Assembly (NCBI GenBank): GCA_040882645.1
Contig: JBBEAX010000088.1
Coordinates: forward strand, 1 to 12,549
Origin: JAUYIV01 sp040882645
GTDB taxonomy: Bacteria; Actinomycetota; Acidimicrobiia; Spongiisociales; UBA11373
Reading direction: 5' to 3'
DNA: 12,549 nucleotides
Of this stretch, positions 6,596 to 12,549 are shown piece by piece. Position numbers and translations under genes: made by a program. Each line of letters opens with the position of its first letter. Position 1 is the first letter of the stretch. A model generated the notes under the pieces. The model was not told the origin of the DNA. It was given only the letters and a program-made list of their open reading frames with translations, and searched no databases.

Positions 6596-7639
6596 ATGAA
6601 CCCCTCTGAAGAGCGTATTGCTCTTTTCTTCGACTTCGAGAACCTTGCCATTGGGGCGCGTGAGGATCTCAACGGCCATGTCTTCAATGTGAAGCCCATC
6701 GCCGATGCCCTCGCCGAGCGGGGGCGGGTGATCGTTCGCAGGGCATACGCCGACTGGAACCTGTTTGAGGAATTCAGGCGAATGCTCGTCGAGCACCACG
6801 TCGAGATGATCGAGATCCCCCAGCGCCTCGGCTCGGTCAGGAAGAACGCCGCCGACATCAAAATGGCGGTCGACGCCATCGAGTTGTCCTTCGAGCGCGA
6901 ATACATCACGACGTTCGTCATCGCCACCGGCGACAGCGACTTCACACCGTTGGTCCACAAGCTGCGCGAATTGAATCGCCGGGTGGTCGGAATCGGCCTC
7001 AAGGCGTCGACGTCGGCATTGCTCCCGCCGGCTTGTGACGAGTTCCTGTTCTACGAGTCGCTGGAGGGCGTCGAGCCTCCGCCGCGGACGGCACGGCCCA
7101 AGCGGGGCAAGGCCAGCGAAGCTCCCGTGGACAAGCCCCCGGTGGAGCCCGATGCCGACGCAGTCAACCTCGAGCGGCTGATCACCCAGACCCTCGCCGG
7201 TCTGCAGCGCTCGGCCGACGGTGTCGTGCTGGCGTCCAACCTCAAGCGGGCACTGTTGCGGAAGGACCCCACCTTCTCAGAGGCCGATCACGGGTTCCGG
7301 GCGTTCGGTGAAATGCTGCGCCACCTGCAGGAGCGCGGGGTGATCGACCTGAACGAGGGAGCGGCGCGCGGCGACCCCGAGGTGAACTTCCGAGAGGAAG
7401 GCGGACAGGAGGAGCAGGCGTTCGTGCTGCTCCGGCGGGTGGTCGAGAAGGCGAAGTCCGGATCCGCGCCGCTGTCGGGCCTGAAGGATGCGATCCGCAA
7501 GATCGAACCCGGCTTCAGCGAGAAGGCCTACGGCTACAACGGATTTCTCCAGTTCACGAGGGCGGCGGCAGCGCGCGGAGTGGTCGAGATGGTTTGGTCC
7601 GACGACGCCGACGACTACCTGGTGGCGCTTCCCGGCTGA
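6596..7639 (+). CDS. NYN-domain putative RNase with two OST-HTH/LOTUS domains
   Basis: The 347-residue protein has an N-terminal NYN (PIN-like) domain at about residues 6-155. Its acidic metal site is visible: D13 in ALFFDFEN, D87 in NAADIKM, and D113 and D115 in ATGDSDF. A charged, proline-rich linker (about 160-190) leads to two OST-HTH/LOTUS-like winged-helix domains, at about 192-255 (LITQTLAGLQ ... FRAFGEMLRHLQERGVIDL) and 274-335 (FVLLRRVVEK ... YNGFLQFTRAAAARGVVEM). In this family the NYN domain is a predicted metal-dependent RNase and the LOTUS domains bind RNA, with G-quadruplex RNA reported for some members. The substrate here is unknown. It is soluble and presumably cytoplasmic. 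The next gene begins immediately after the stop, so the two are cotranscribed. Confidence 0.9.
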   Translation: MNPSEERIALFFDFENLAIGAREDLNGHVFNVKPIADALAERGRVIVRRAYADWNLFEEFRRMLVEHHVEMIEIPQRLGSVRKNAADIKMAVDAIELSFEREYITTFVIATGDSDFTPLVHKLRELNRRVVGIGLKASTSALLPPACDEFLFYESLEGVEPPPRTARPKRGKASEAPVDKPPVEPDADAVNLERLITQTLAGLQRSADGVVLASNLKRALLRKDPTFSEADHGFRAFGEMLRHLQERGVIDLNEGAARGDPEVNFREEGGQEEQAFVLLRRVVEKAKSGSAPLSGLKDAIRKIEPGFSEKAYGYNGFLQFTRAAAARGVVEMVWSDDADDYLVALPG

Positions 7640-8404
7640 ATGCAACCGATCGCTTTCGTTCGAGAGGTCACCGAGTCGTTCTCCCGGTGCGTGACCCGCA
7701 CCCCCGCGGTGCCCCCTCTCGATTTCGTGCTCGCCCGCCGGCAGCACCTCGTGTATCGGGCGGCCCTGGAGGCGGGGGGATTCGAAGTGGTCGTCGTCCC
7801 CGGCGATGAGGCCCACCCGGATGGCTGCTTCATCGAGGACGCGGCCGTCGTGATCGGCGACACCGCCTTGATCGCCAGGTCGGGTCACCCGTCACGGCGG
7901 GGCGAGGCGGGGCCGGTCGCGGAAGCCCTGGCCGGACACTTCGCCGTCGAGCACCTGGACGATGGCACCCTGGATGGAGGTGATGTGCTTCAGATGGGAA
8001 GGACTGTGTTCGTCGGAACCGGAGGCCGGACTGACCCGGCCGGCGCTCGGCGGCTCGCCGTTCTTGCAGCACAGTCAGGAAAGCGGCTTGTAGAGGTCAC
8101 GGTGCGGGATGCATTGCATCTCAAGTCAGGGGTCACCGCGATCGACGACGAGACGGTGCTGTGGCATCCGGCGGCCTGCGACCGGCGCGCATTCGACGGG
8201 CTGCGCGTCGTCGAGGTCGAGGGAGCCGATCCAGAAGCGGCGAATGTGGTGCGACTCGCCGATCGCACCATCCTGGCGGGGGCAGGGCGAGACGCTGTCG
8301 CCGACCAGATCGCGGGCCTCGGCTACGAAGTGATTGCCTGCGACACGTCCGAGTTTGCCCGCGCCGACGGAGGCATGACGTGTCTTTCGATCAGGGTCAG
8401 GTGA
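7640..8404 (+). CDS. Dimethylarginine dimethylaminohydrolase-like amidinohydrolase
   Basis: This 254-residue protein matches the single-domain DDAH fold of the guanidino-modifying superfamily. Visible landmarks are FIEDAAVV (64-71), TLDGGDVLQMGRTVFVG (110-126), the catalytic His in ALHLKSG (H160), and the nucleophilic Cys near the C-terminus in DGGMTCLSIR (C248). The LDGGDVL and LHLKS blocks are very like animal DDAH1, and C248/H160 lie close to where Cys and His fall in bacterial DDAH. The expected reaction is hydrolysis of N-methylated arginine to citrulline and methylamines; closely related enzymes deiminate other guanidino compounds, so the substrate is inferred. The ATG follows directly on the NYN-LOTUS stop with no intervening base, and there is no strong ribosome-binding sequence, so translation probably depends on the upstream gene. 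Confidence 0.85.
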   Translation: MQPIAFVREVTESFSRCVTRTPAVPPLDFVLARRQHLVYRAALEAGGFEVVVVPGDEAHPDGCFIEDAAVVIGDTALIARSGHPSRRGEAGPVAEALAGHFAVEHLDDGTLDGGDVLQMGRTVFVGTGGRTDPAGARRLAVLAAQSGKRLVEVTVRDALHLKSGVTAIDDETVLWHPAACDRRAFDGLRVVEVEGADPEAANVVRLADRTILAGAGRDAVADQIAGLGYEVIACDTSEFARADGGMTCLSIRVR

Positions 8405-8423
8405 GATCGGCCGTCCCCTCATT

Positions 8424-8429
8424 TAGGCT
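8424..8429 (+). promoter_or_regulatory. -10 box of bpa promoter, leaderless
   Basis: TAGGCT ends 6 nt before the ATG at 8436, inside the 31-bp gap after the DDAH-like gene. It gives bpa its own leaderless start, although read-through from upstream is possible. Confidence 0.45.
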
Positions 8430-8435
8430 GGGCGG

Positions 8436-8903
8436 ATGGTCGATCACTCAGCACCAGAGAACGGGTTAGATGCCGTAGAGACACCGGGGCACGAGGAGGG
8501 CTCGTTCGCCAGCGCGCCGAAGTTGATGCGCATCGCTTCGATGACGCGAGCGATGCTCGAGGAGATCAGACAGGCTCCGTTGGACGATGCAGGGCGACGC
8601 CGCATGGCGGAGATCCACGAGAGCACTCTCGAGGAGATGAAGGATGTGCTGTCCTCGGACCTGCGGAGCGAGATGAACGAGTTGTTTACACCCCTATCCG
8701 GGGAGAGTGTGACTGAGGCTGAGTTGCGGGTGACCCAGGCGCAGCTGGTCGGCTGGCTCGAAGGGTTGTTCGCCGGAATCCAGGCAACACTGTGGAGCCA
8801 GCAAGCGGCCGCTGCCGCCCAGCTCCAGGAGATTCGCATTCGAGCGATCGAGGCGCAGCGACGCGAGCCGGGGGAGCCGACGCCGCCGGGCCAATACCTC
8901 TGA
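8436..8903 (+). CDS. bpa: Bacterial proteasome activator Bpa (PafE)
   Basis: The 155-residue protein ends in GQYL (152-155), the C-terminal signature by which Bpa/PafE docks on the alpha-ring of the 20S proteasome. The middle, about residues 29-140, is almost all helical and matches the four-helix bundle of the family: KLMRIASMTRAMLEEIRQAPLD, RRRMAEIHESTLEEMKDVL, VTEAELRVTQAQLVGWLEGL and TLWSQQAAAAAQLQEIRIRA. Known homologues form a dodecameric ring that opens the proteasome gate for unfolded proteins without ATP. The acidic N-terminus (1-25) is probably disordered. Size is slightly below the mycobacterial protein (about 174 residues). The ATG follows a TAGGCT box by 6 nt. No proteasome subunit gene is in the window, so the partner must be encoded elsewhere. 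Confidence 0.92.
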   Translation: MVDHSAPENGLDAVETPGHEEGSFASAPKLMRIASMTRAMLEEIRQAPLDDAGRRRMAEIHESTLEEMKDVLSSDLRSEMNELFTPLSGESVTEAELRVTQAQLVGWLEGLFAGIQATLWSQQAAAAAQLQEIRIRAIEAQRREPGEPTPPGQYL

Positions 8904-8953
8904 TGGACGCGGCCGCGGTGGGGACCATTCGTCGGCACGGGTTCCGCCTCTAG

Positions 8954-9958
8954 ATGTCCGAGTCGAGAGGACGACGCCTCCGGCGTCGACTGCGCACCGT
9001 TCCCACGATTCTCGGGCTCCTTGTACTCGCCACGGTGCTGGCACCCCTGTGGCTGGTCGTCGGCGTGCTGGTCGATGTCGTCCGCTGGGTGGTCGGGCGC
9101 CGCCCATTCATGGCGGTGCGGATGCTGGCCTTCGGCTGGGTGTACCTCGCGGTGGGGGCGTGGTGCCTCGCCACTCTGCTCGTCCACTGGGTCGCCGCCG
9201 GTTTCGGCAGAGATCGCATGAAGATGAGGGAGGGTTCCTACCGACTGCAGGAGTGGTGGGCTTACGTGCTGTTCGGCACGGTGAAGCGGATCTTCCGACT
9301 CAGGGTCACGGTTGAGGGTCTCGAGGTGGTGCCCCCCGGTCCGGTGATCGTGATGATGCGCCACGCCAGCATCGTCGACACGTTGTTACCGAACGTCTTT
9401 GTGACCCGCGGTGCGGGAATCCGCCTGCGGTATGTGCTCAAGCGTGAGCTCCTTGCCGATCCGACCCTGGACATCGCCGGGAATCGACTGATCAATCACT
9501 TTGTCGACCGCGATGGCGACGTGGCGGCCGAAGTCGCCGCCGTGCTCGCCCTCACTGAAGGGATGACCGAACGGGAGGGGGTCCTGATCTATCCGGAAGG
9601 AACCCGCTTCACTGCCGAGCGACGACAGCGAATCGTCGATCAGCTTGGTGAGCGGTCATCCGATCTGGCCGACCGGACCCGCGCTCTCAGGCGGGTTCTT
9701 CCGCCGCGGCCGGGCGGTTCGGCTGTGCTGCTCGGGACGGGTCACGATGTGATAATCGCCGCCCACACCGGTCTCGAGCCCCTCGCCACGATTCCCGACG
9801 CATGGTCGGGCAGCGTGGTCGGCTCCGCCGTCAGGATTCGATTCGAGCGCTTCGCCGGCCACTCGCTCCCGACCGACCGGCGCGGCCGGGTCGAGTGGCT
9901 CTTCGACCGGTGGGCGGAAATTGACAAGTGGATCCTGGAAGTCGCTCCCGCCGACTGA
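8954..9958 (+). CDS. PlsC-like 1-acyl-glycerol-phosphate acyltransferase family protein
   Basis: This 334-residue protein has a basic start (SESRGRRLRRRLR), hydrophobic segments at about 17-47 and 53-82, then a catalytic acyltransferase domain. The HX4D motif is MRHASIVDT (H137, D142), and the second substrate-binding block is YPEGTRF (213-219). This combination defines the PlsC/LPLAT superfamily, which transfers an acyl chain from acyl-CoA or acyl-ACP to a lipid acceptor at the membrane. The long membrane-spanning N-terminus and C-terminal extension resemble eukaryotic-type LPLATs more than the compact PlsC of about 240 residues, so the acceptor is uncertain. It begins 50 bp after bpa with no TAnnnT box at the usual distance and no clear ribosome-binding site, so cotranscription with bpa is likely. 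It converges on the cyclophilin gene. Confidence 0.85.
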   Translation: MSESRGRRLRRRLRTVPTILGLLVLATVLAPLWLVVGVLVDVVRWVVGRRPFMAVRMLAFGWVYLAVGAWCLATLLVHWVAAGFGRDRMKMREGSYRLQEWWAYVLFGTVKRIFRLRVTVEGLEVVPPGPVIVMMRHASIVDTLLPNVFVTRGAGIRLRYVLKRELLADPTLDIAGNRLINHFVDRDGDVAAEVAAVLALTEGMTEREGVLIYPEGTRFTAERRQRIVDQLGERSSDLADRTRALRRVLPPRPGGSAVLLGTGHDVIIAAHTGLEPLATIPDAWSGSVVGSAVRIRFERFAGHSLPTDRRGRVEWLFDRWAEIDKWILEVAPAD

Positions 9959-9959
9959 G

Positions 9960-10043
9960 AGCCCCAGCCCCGGCTCCGGCTCCAGCCTGAACAGCCGCCG
10001 CCCCTCTAACCGGTCTGGCCGGAGCTGAGGCGGGAGCGGGGGC
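9960..10043. terminator. Possible bidirectional terminator between convergent genes
   Basis: GCTCCGGC at 9973-9980 is perfectly mirrored by GCCGGAGC at 10018-10025, with a 37-nt loop. Outside it, C-rich sequence (from 9961) faces G-rich sequence (to 10043), allowing further pairs. There is no T-run. A role at the end of both the acyltransferase and cyclophilin transcripts is plausible but unproven. Confidence 0.4.
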
Positions 10044-10565
10044 TTAGCCCTTGGCGTCTGCTGGGTAAATGGTTACGGAAGTGATGACCGGTGGCTCGGC
10101 TGGTCGATCGTCGCCGCCGCGGGGGAGGGCGGCGATCGCGTCCACGACTTCCATTCCGTCGGTCACCCGTCCGAAGATCGTGTACTGGTGGGGCAACCCG
10201 GTGTCGCCGTGGCAGATGAAGAATTGGGACCCGTTGGTGTTCGGGCCGGCATTTGCCATCGCCACGGTTCCCCGGGGATAGCCCCCCGGCCCCTCCAGTT
10301 CGTCGCGGAACTGATATCCGGGACCGCCGGTGCCCTTCCCGGTGGGGTCGCCACCCTGGATGACGAATCCGGGAATGATGCGATGGAAGATGACGCCGTC
10401 GTAGAAGCCCTCGCCGCCGAGGAACAGGAAGCTGTTGGTGGCGATCGGCGCTCTTTCGGCGAGAAAATCGATGGTGATGTCCCCCAATGAGGTGTGCAGG
10501 GTGGCCGAATGGCGGCTTCCGAGGTCGATCGTGATCTCAGGGGGAGCGGAATACTGCTTTGCCAC
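10044..10565 (-). CDS. Cyclophilin-type peptidyl-prolyl cis-trans isomerase
   Basis: This 173-residue cyclophilin speeds cis-trans isomerisation of prolyl bonds during protein folding. Active-site blocks are present: FHRIIPGFVIQGGD at 60-73 (R62, F67, Q70), MANAGPNTNGSQFFI at 103-117 (M103, Q114, F115), and LPHQYTIFGRV with H126. The tryptophan found in cyclosporin-sensitive eukaryotic forms is not in the equivalent stretch; that is common in bacteria. There is no signal peptide, so it is likely cytoplasmic. The frame is open upstream to 10607, with an ATG at 10580, but GTG at 10565 is preferred: AAAGGG lies 5 nt upstream and the resulting MAKQYSAPPE start is like many actinobacterial cyclophilins. 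A TAGGGT box at 10592-10597 would give a short leader. It lies downstream of the acyl-CoA dehydrogenase on the same strand but is separated from it by a strong hairpin. Confidence 0.93.
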   Translation of the reverse strand: MAKQYSAPPEITIDLGSRHSATLHTSLGDITIDFLAERAPIATNSFLFLGGEGFYDGVIFHRIIPGFVIQGGDPTGKGTGGPGYQFRDELEGPGGYPRGTVAMANAGPNTNGSQFFICHGDTGLPHQYTIFGRVTDGMEVVDAIAALPRGGDDRPAEPPVITSVTIYPADAKG

Positions 10566-10591
10566 GCGGGCCCTTTCCATTGGGGAAGGGC

Positions 10592-10597
10592 ACCCTA
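10592..10597 (-). promoter_or_regulatory. -10 box of cyclophilin gene
   Basis: TAGGGT on the minus strand would place the transcript start near 10585. That leaves a leader of about 20 nt before the GTG at 10565, carrying AAAGGG at the right distance. If instead the ATG at 10580 were used, the leader would be only about 5 nt. Confidence 0.4.
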
Positions 10598-10628
10598 GAC
10601 AGGGCAAACCCCCAGTTCACAGCCCAGG

Positions 10629-10667
10629 AACCGTCTTACGCGCGAGATGCGCGCGTAAGACGGTTTT
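10629..10667. terminator. 16-bp perfect hairpin after acyl-CoA dehydrogenase
   Basis: AACCGTCTTACGCGCG at 10629-10644 pairs perfectly with 10650-10665 across the 5-nt loop AGATG. It lies 15 bp past the acyl-CoA dehydrogenase stop and upstream of the cyclophilin promoter, where a terminator would be expected. The T-run (TTTT, 10664-10667) follows the stem on the plus strand, and on the minus strand the stem is followed by CCTGGG, so the polarity is not textbook. Confidence 0.7.
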
Positions 10668-10679
10668 GTAGTTCGGCGA

Positions 10680-12455
10680 TCAGCGGTCGAGGGCGTTCTC
10701 CGGCACTCCGAAAGTCGTGGCGGCGCCGGAGGTCACCGAATGGAGCATTCCGGGGACGGTCGAAAGGTGGTGGTCGGCGTAGAAGCCGGCGGTGGCTCGC
10801 TTGGCCTCGAGGAATTCCCGGTCGAAGCCGTCGCCGTCATCCGCCGCCAGCACCGACCGGGCGAGGAACCATCCACCGAGAGTGGTTCCCAGCATGGTGG
10901 TGTAGACGGTGGCACCGGCGAGGGCGTCCGCCAGGCGATCGCCCAGTGCCTCGAGCAGGTCTTCGGTCGCCCTCTCGGTCGCCTCCACGGCGGCGGCCAG
11001 TTGCTCGCCCAGGGTGGTGCCGGCGAGGGCCTCGGCATCCTTCCGGGCTGCGGACAGCAACCCGCGGATGGCGTCGCCCCCGGCGAGGGGGAGTTTCCGG
11101 GTGACGAGGTCGATCGCCTGGATCCCGTTCGTCCCTTCGTAGATGGGGGCGATCCGTGAGTCGCGCCAGAGTCGGGCGATCCCGGTCTCCTCCACATAGC
11201 CCATTCCCCCGTAGACCTGGATCGCCAGCGAGGTGAGGGAGACGCCGAGGTCGGTGCCCCAGGCCTTCGACACCGGGGTGAGGATCCCGGCAATGTCGGA
11301 CTCGGCGTCGCGGACGGCCTCGTCGGGATGGTGGTGCGCCAGGTCGATGGCCACCGCATTGCGGTACATCAGGCAGCGCATCGCCTCGATTTGGGACCGC
11401 ATCTGCATGAGCATGTGCCGCACGTCGGGGTGACGCACGATCGGGGAGGCCCCCTGGTCGTCGCCTACGGCCCTTCCCTGGGTTCGTTGCCGGGCGTATG
11501 CGACGGCTTCCTGATAGGCGCGCTCGGCGATGGCGAGCCCCTCCAGCCCTACCTGGAGGCGAGCGTTGTTCATCATCGTGAACATGTAGCGCATCCCCTG
11601 GTTCTCCTCGCCCACCAGGTAGCCGACCGCGCCCTCCCCCTTATCCCCGAACGACAGCACGCACGTGGGGCTGGCGTGGATCCCCACCTTGTGTTCGAGC
11701 GAGACGGTCGTGATGTCGTTCAGCTCACCGACCGAGCCATCCTCTTCAACGAGGCGCTTCGGCACGATGAAGGCCGAGATTCCCTTCGTCCCTGCCGGCG
11801 CGTCGGAGGTCCGTGCCAGCACGATGTGCACGATGTTGTCGGCGACGTCGTGGTCGCCCCAGGTGATAAAGATCTTGGTGCCGGTGAGGCGGTAGGTCCC
11901 ATCCGCGGCCTTTGCGGCGCGGGTCGAAACCGCGCCGACGTCTGATCCGGCATGAGGTTCGGTCAGCACCATGGTGCCCGTCCACTCCCCGCTGATCAGT
12001 CGCTCGAGGTAGGTGGCCCGCTGCTGGTCCGTTCCGTGTTGAAGGAGCATTTCGTCGGCCGAGTAGGTCAGCATGGGACAGAGGGAGAACGCCATGTCCG
12101 CCGACGTCAGCATCTCCTGGAGGGCTACCCCGACGGCCCATGGGAGCCCTCCACCACCCCACTCTTGGGGCATCGCCGCCGCCGGCCATCCGGCGTCTCG
12201 AAACTTTCGATACGCCTCGCGGTACCCGGGGGGCGTCACCACGGTCCCGTCGGCCTCGAGGACAGAGCCGACGCGATCGCCCTCGGGTCCGAGCGGGGCG
12301 ATCACCTCCCCCATGAACCTCCCCGCCTCTTCGAGAACGCCTTCGGCCGTGTCGACGTCGATGTGCGAGAAGGGGTCCAGCGCCGTGACCCGATCGAGCC
12401 CCACCACCCGGGTGAGCGCAAAGAGCATGTCGGTGACCGGAGCGCGATAGACCAT
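10680..12455 (-). CDS. Long-form acyl-CoA dehydrogenase (FadE5/DmdC type)
   Basis: At 591 residues this is the long acyl-CoA dehydrogenase form, with an extra N-terminal segment (MVYRAPVTDMLFALTRVVGL) and a C-terminal helical extension after the core, as in FadE5 and DmdC-like enzymes. FAD-dependent alpha,beta-dehydrogenation of an acyl-CoA thioester is expected. Core signatures are VLTEPHAGSDVG at 163-174, LTGTKIFITWGDHD at 190-203, QVYGGMGYVEETG at 413-425, and the catalytic Glu in IYEGTNGIQAID (E440). No membrane segment or signal is visible. Chain length and whether it serves beta-oxidation or methylmercaptopropionyl-CoA cannot be fixed from sequence. ATG at 12455 is chosen because TACCCT ends 6 nt before it and because the family starts this way; the frame continues to a TTG at 12494, which would read through a repeat. 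A strong hairpin follows the stop. Confidence 0.93.
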   Translation of the reverse strand: MVYRAPVTDMLFALTRVVGLDRVTALDPFSHIDVDTAEGVLEEAGRFMGEVIAPLGPEGDRVGSVLEADGTVVTPPGYREAYRKFRDAGWPAAAMPQEWGGGGLPWAVGVALQEMLTSADMAFSLCPMLTYSADEMLLQHGTDQQRATYLERLISGEWTGTMVLTEPHAGSDVGAVSTRAAKAADGTYRLTGTKIFITWGDHDVADNIVHIVLARTSDAPAGTKGISAFIVPKRLVEEDGSVGELNDITTVSLEHKVGIHASPTCVLSFGDKGEGAVGYLVGEENQGMRYMFTMMNNARLQVGLEGLAIAERAYQEAVAYARQRTQGRAVGDDQGASPIVRHPDVRHMLMQMRSQIEAMRCLMYRNAVAIDLAHHHPDEAVRDAESDIAGILTPVSKAWGTDLGVSLTSLAIQVYGGMGYVEETGIARLWRDSRIAPIYEGTNGIQAIDLVTRKLPLAGGDAIRGLLSAARKDAEALAGTTLGEQLAAAVEATERATEDLLEALGDRLADALAGATVYTTMLGTTLGGWFLARSVLAADDGDGFDREFLEAKRATAGFYADHHLSTVPGMLHSVTSGAATTFGVPENALDR

Positions 12456-12461
12456 GGCGGG

Positions 12462-12467
12462 AGGGTA
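12462..12467 (-). promoter_or_regulatory. -10 box of acyl-CoA dehydrogenase promoter, leaderless
   Basis: TACCCT on the minus strand ends 6 nt before the ATG at 12455. The same hexamer at the same distance precedes the MBL hydrolase. No Shine-Dalgarno sequence fits between box and start. Confidence 0.5.
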
Positions 12468-12473
12468 ACCAGG

Positions 12474-12510
12474 CCTCGCTTCGCTCGGCAGCAACCTCGC
12501 TTCGCTCGGC
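12474..12510. repeat. 16-bp direct repeat with 21-bp period
   Basis: CCTCGCTTCGCTCGGC occurs at 12474-12489 and again at 12495-12510, so the period is 21 bp, or three heptamer lengths. Each unit is itself nearly palindromic. The pair starts 6 bp upstream of the acyl-CoA dehydrogenase -10 box and covers its -35 region. Confidence 0.85.
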
Positions 12511-12519
12511 CCGCAATTG

Positions 12520-12536
12520 GCCAGCCGAAGGCTGGC
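12520..12536. repeat. 7-bp hairpin at right edge
   Basis: GCCAGCC at 12520-12526 pairs perfectly with GGCTGGC at 12530-12536 around a GAA loop. It could be the terminator of a gene beyond the right edge or part of the upstream regulatory region; no T-run follows in either direction. No gene is visible from 12456 to the end of the window. Confidence 0.45.
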
Positions 12537-12549
12537 TAAGGCGGCCAGG

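Noticed and set aside
10566..10607. Longer cyclophilin start at 10607 or 10580
   Set aside because: Position 10607 precedes the putative -10 box; 10580 is possible, but GTG 10565 has AAAGGG at 5 nt and a typical AKQY start.
12456..12494. TTG start for the acyl-CoA dehydrogenase
   Set aside because: The extension reads through the 16-mer repeat and the -10 box; ATG 12455 gives the usual family start.

Overview
The window is GC-rich chromosomal DNA, most likely from an actinobacterium; a lineage such as Acidimicrobiia would fit, but that rank is inference. The support is a bacterial proteasome activator (Bpa) with its C-terminal GQYL, a WS/DGAT wax ester/triacylglycerol synthase, a long FadE5/DmdC-type acyl-CoA dehydrogenase, frequent GTG starts, and many genes with a TAnnnT box only 6-8 nt before the start codon, which implies leaderless mRNAs. 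The contents are mostly housekeeping and lipid metabolism. I see no phage, transposase, CRISPR array, tRNA or rRNA.

Layout from left to right. (1) A minus-strand pair: an MBL-fold hydrolase followed by an alpha/beta hydrolase that runs off the left edge; their stop and start overlap as ATGA. (2) A divergent intergenic region of about 170 bp, rich in heptamer repeats, then a plus-strand WS/DGAT gene. (3) A convergent membrane-anchored PQQ-like beta-propeller gene on the minus strand. (4) A second divergent, heptamer-rich region of 133 bp, then polX (family X polymerase plus PHP domain). (5) A long heptameric inverted repeat spanning the polX 3' end and the following gap. (6) A plus-strand run: NYN-LOTUS putative RNase, an abutting DDAH-like amidinohydrolase, bpa, and a PlsC-like acyltransferase. 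(7) Convergent to these, on the minus strand, a cyclophilin and, upstream of it, a long acyl-CoA dehydrogenase; a 16-bp perfect hairpin lies between them. The right edge holds a 21-bp-period direct repeat and a small hairpin.

The least ordinary signal is not a gene. Several short tandem arrays with a 7-bp period but different unit sequences (GAGYCAA, TTGCCAA, AGCCAAC, GGGCCGT, GCAATTC, GAATTGC) sit almost only in intergenic DNA just upstream of recognisable -10 boxes. Two of them form a 31-bp near-perfect inverted repeat. One runs into the end of polX and supplies its last dozen residues. The second notable pattern is the leaderless promoter arrangement, which fixes the starts of six genes.

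Functional links are modest. WS/DGAT, the acyltransferase and the acyl-CoA dehydrogenase all handle acyl-CoA or acyl-lipids but are not in one operon. NYN-LOTUS and the DDAH-like gene are almost certainly cotranscribed. Bpa implies that the organism has a 20S proteasome elsewhere in the genome.
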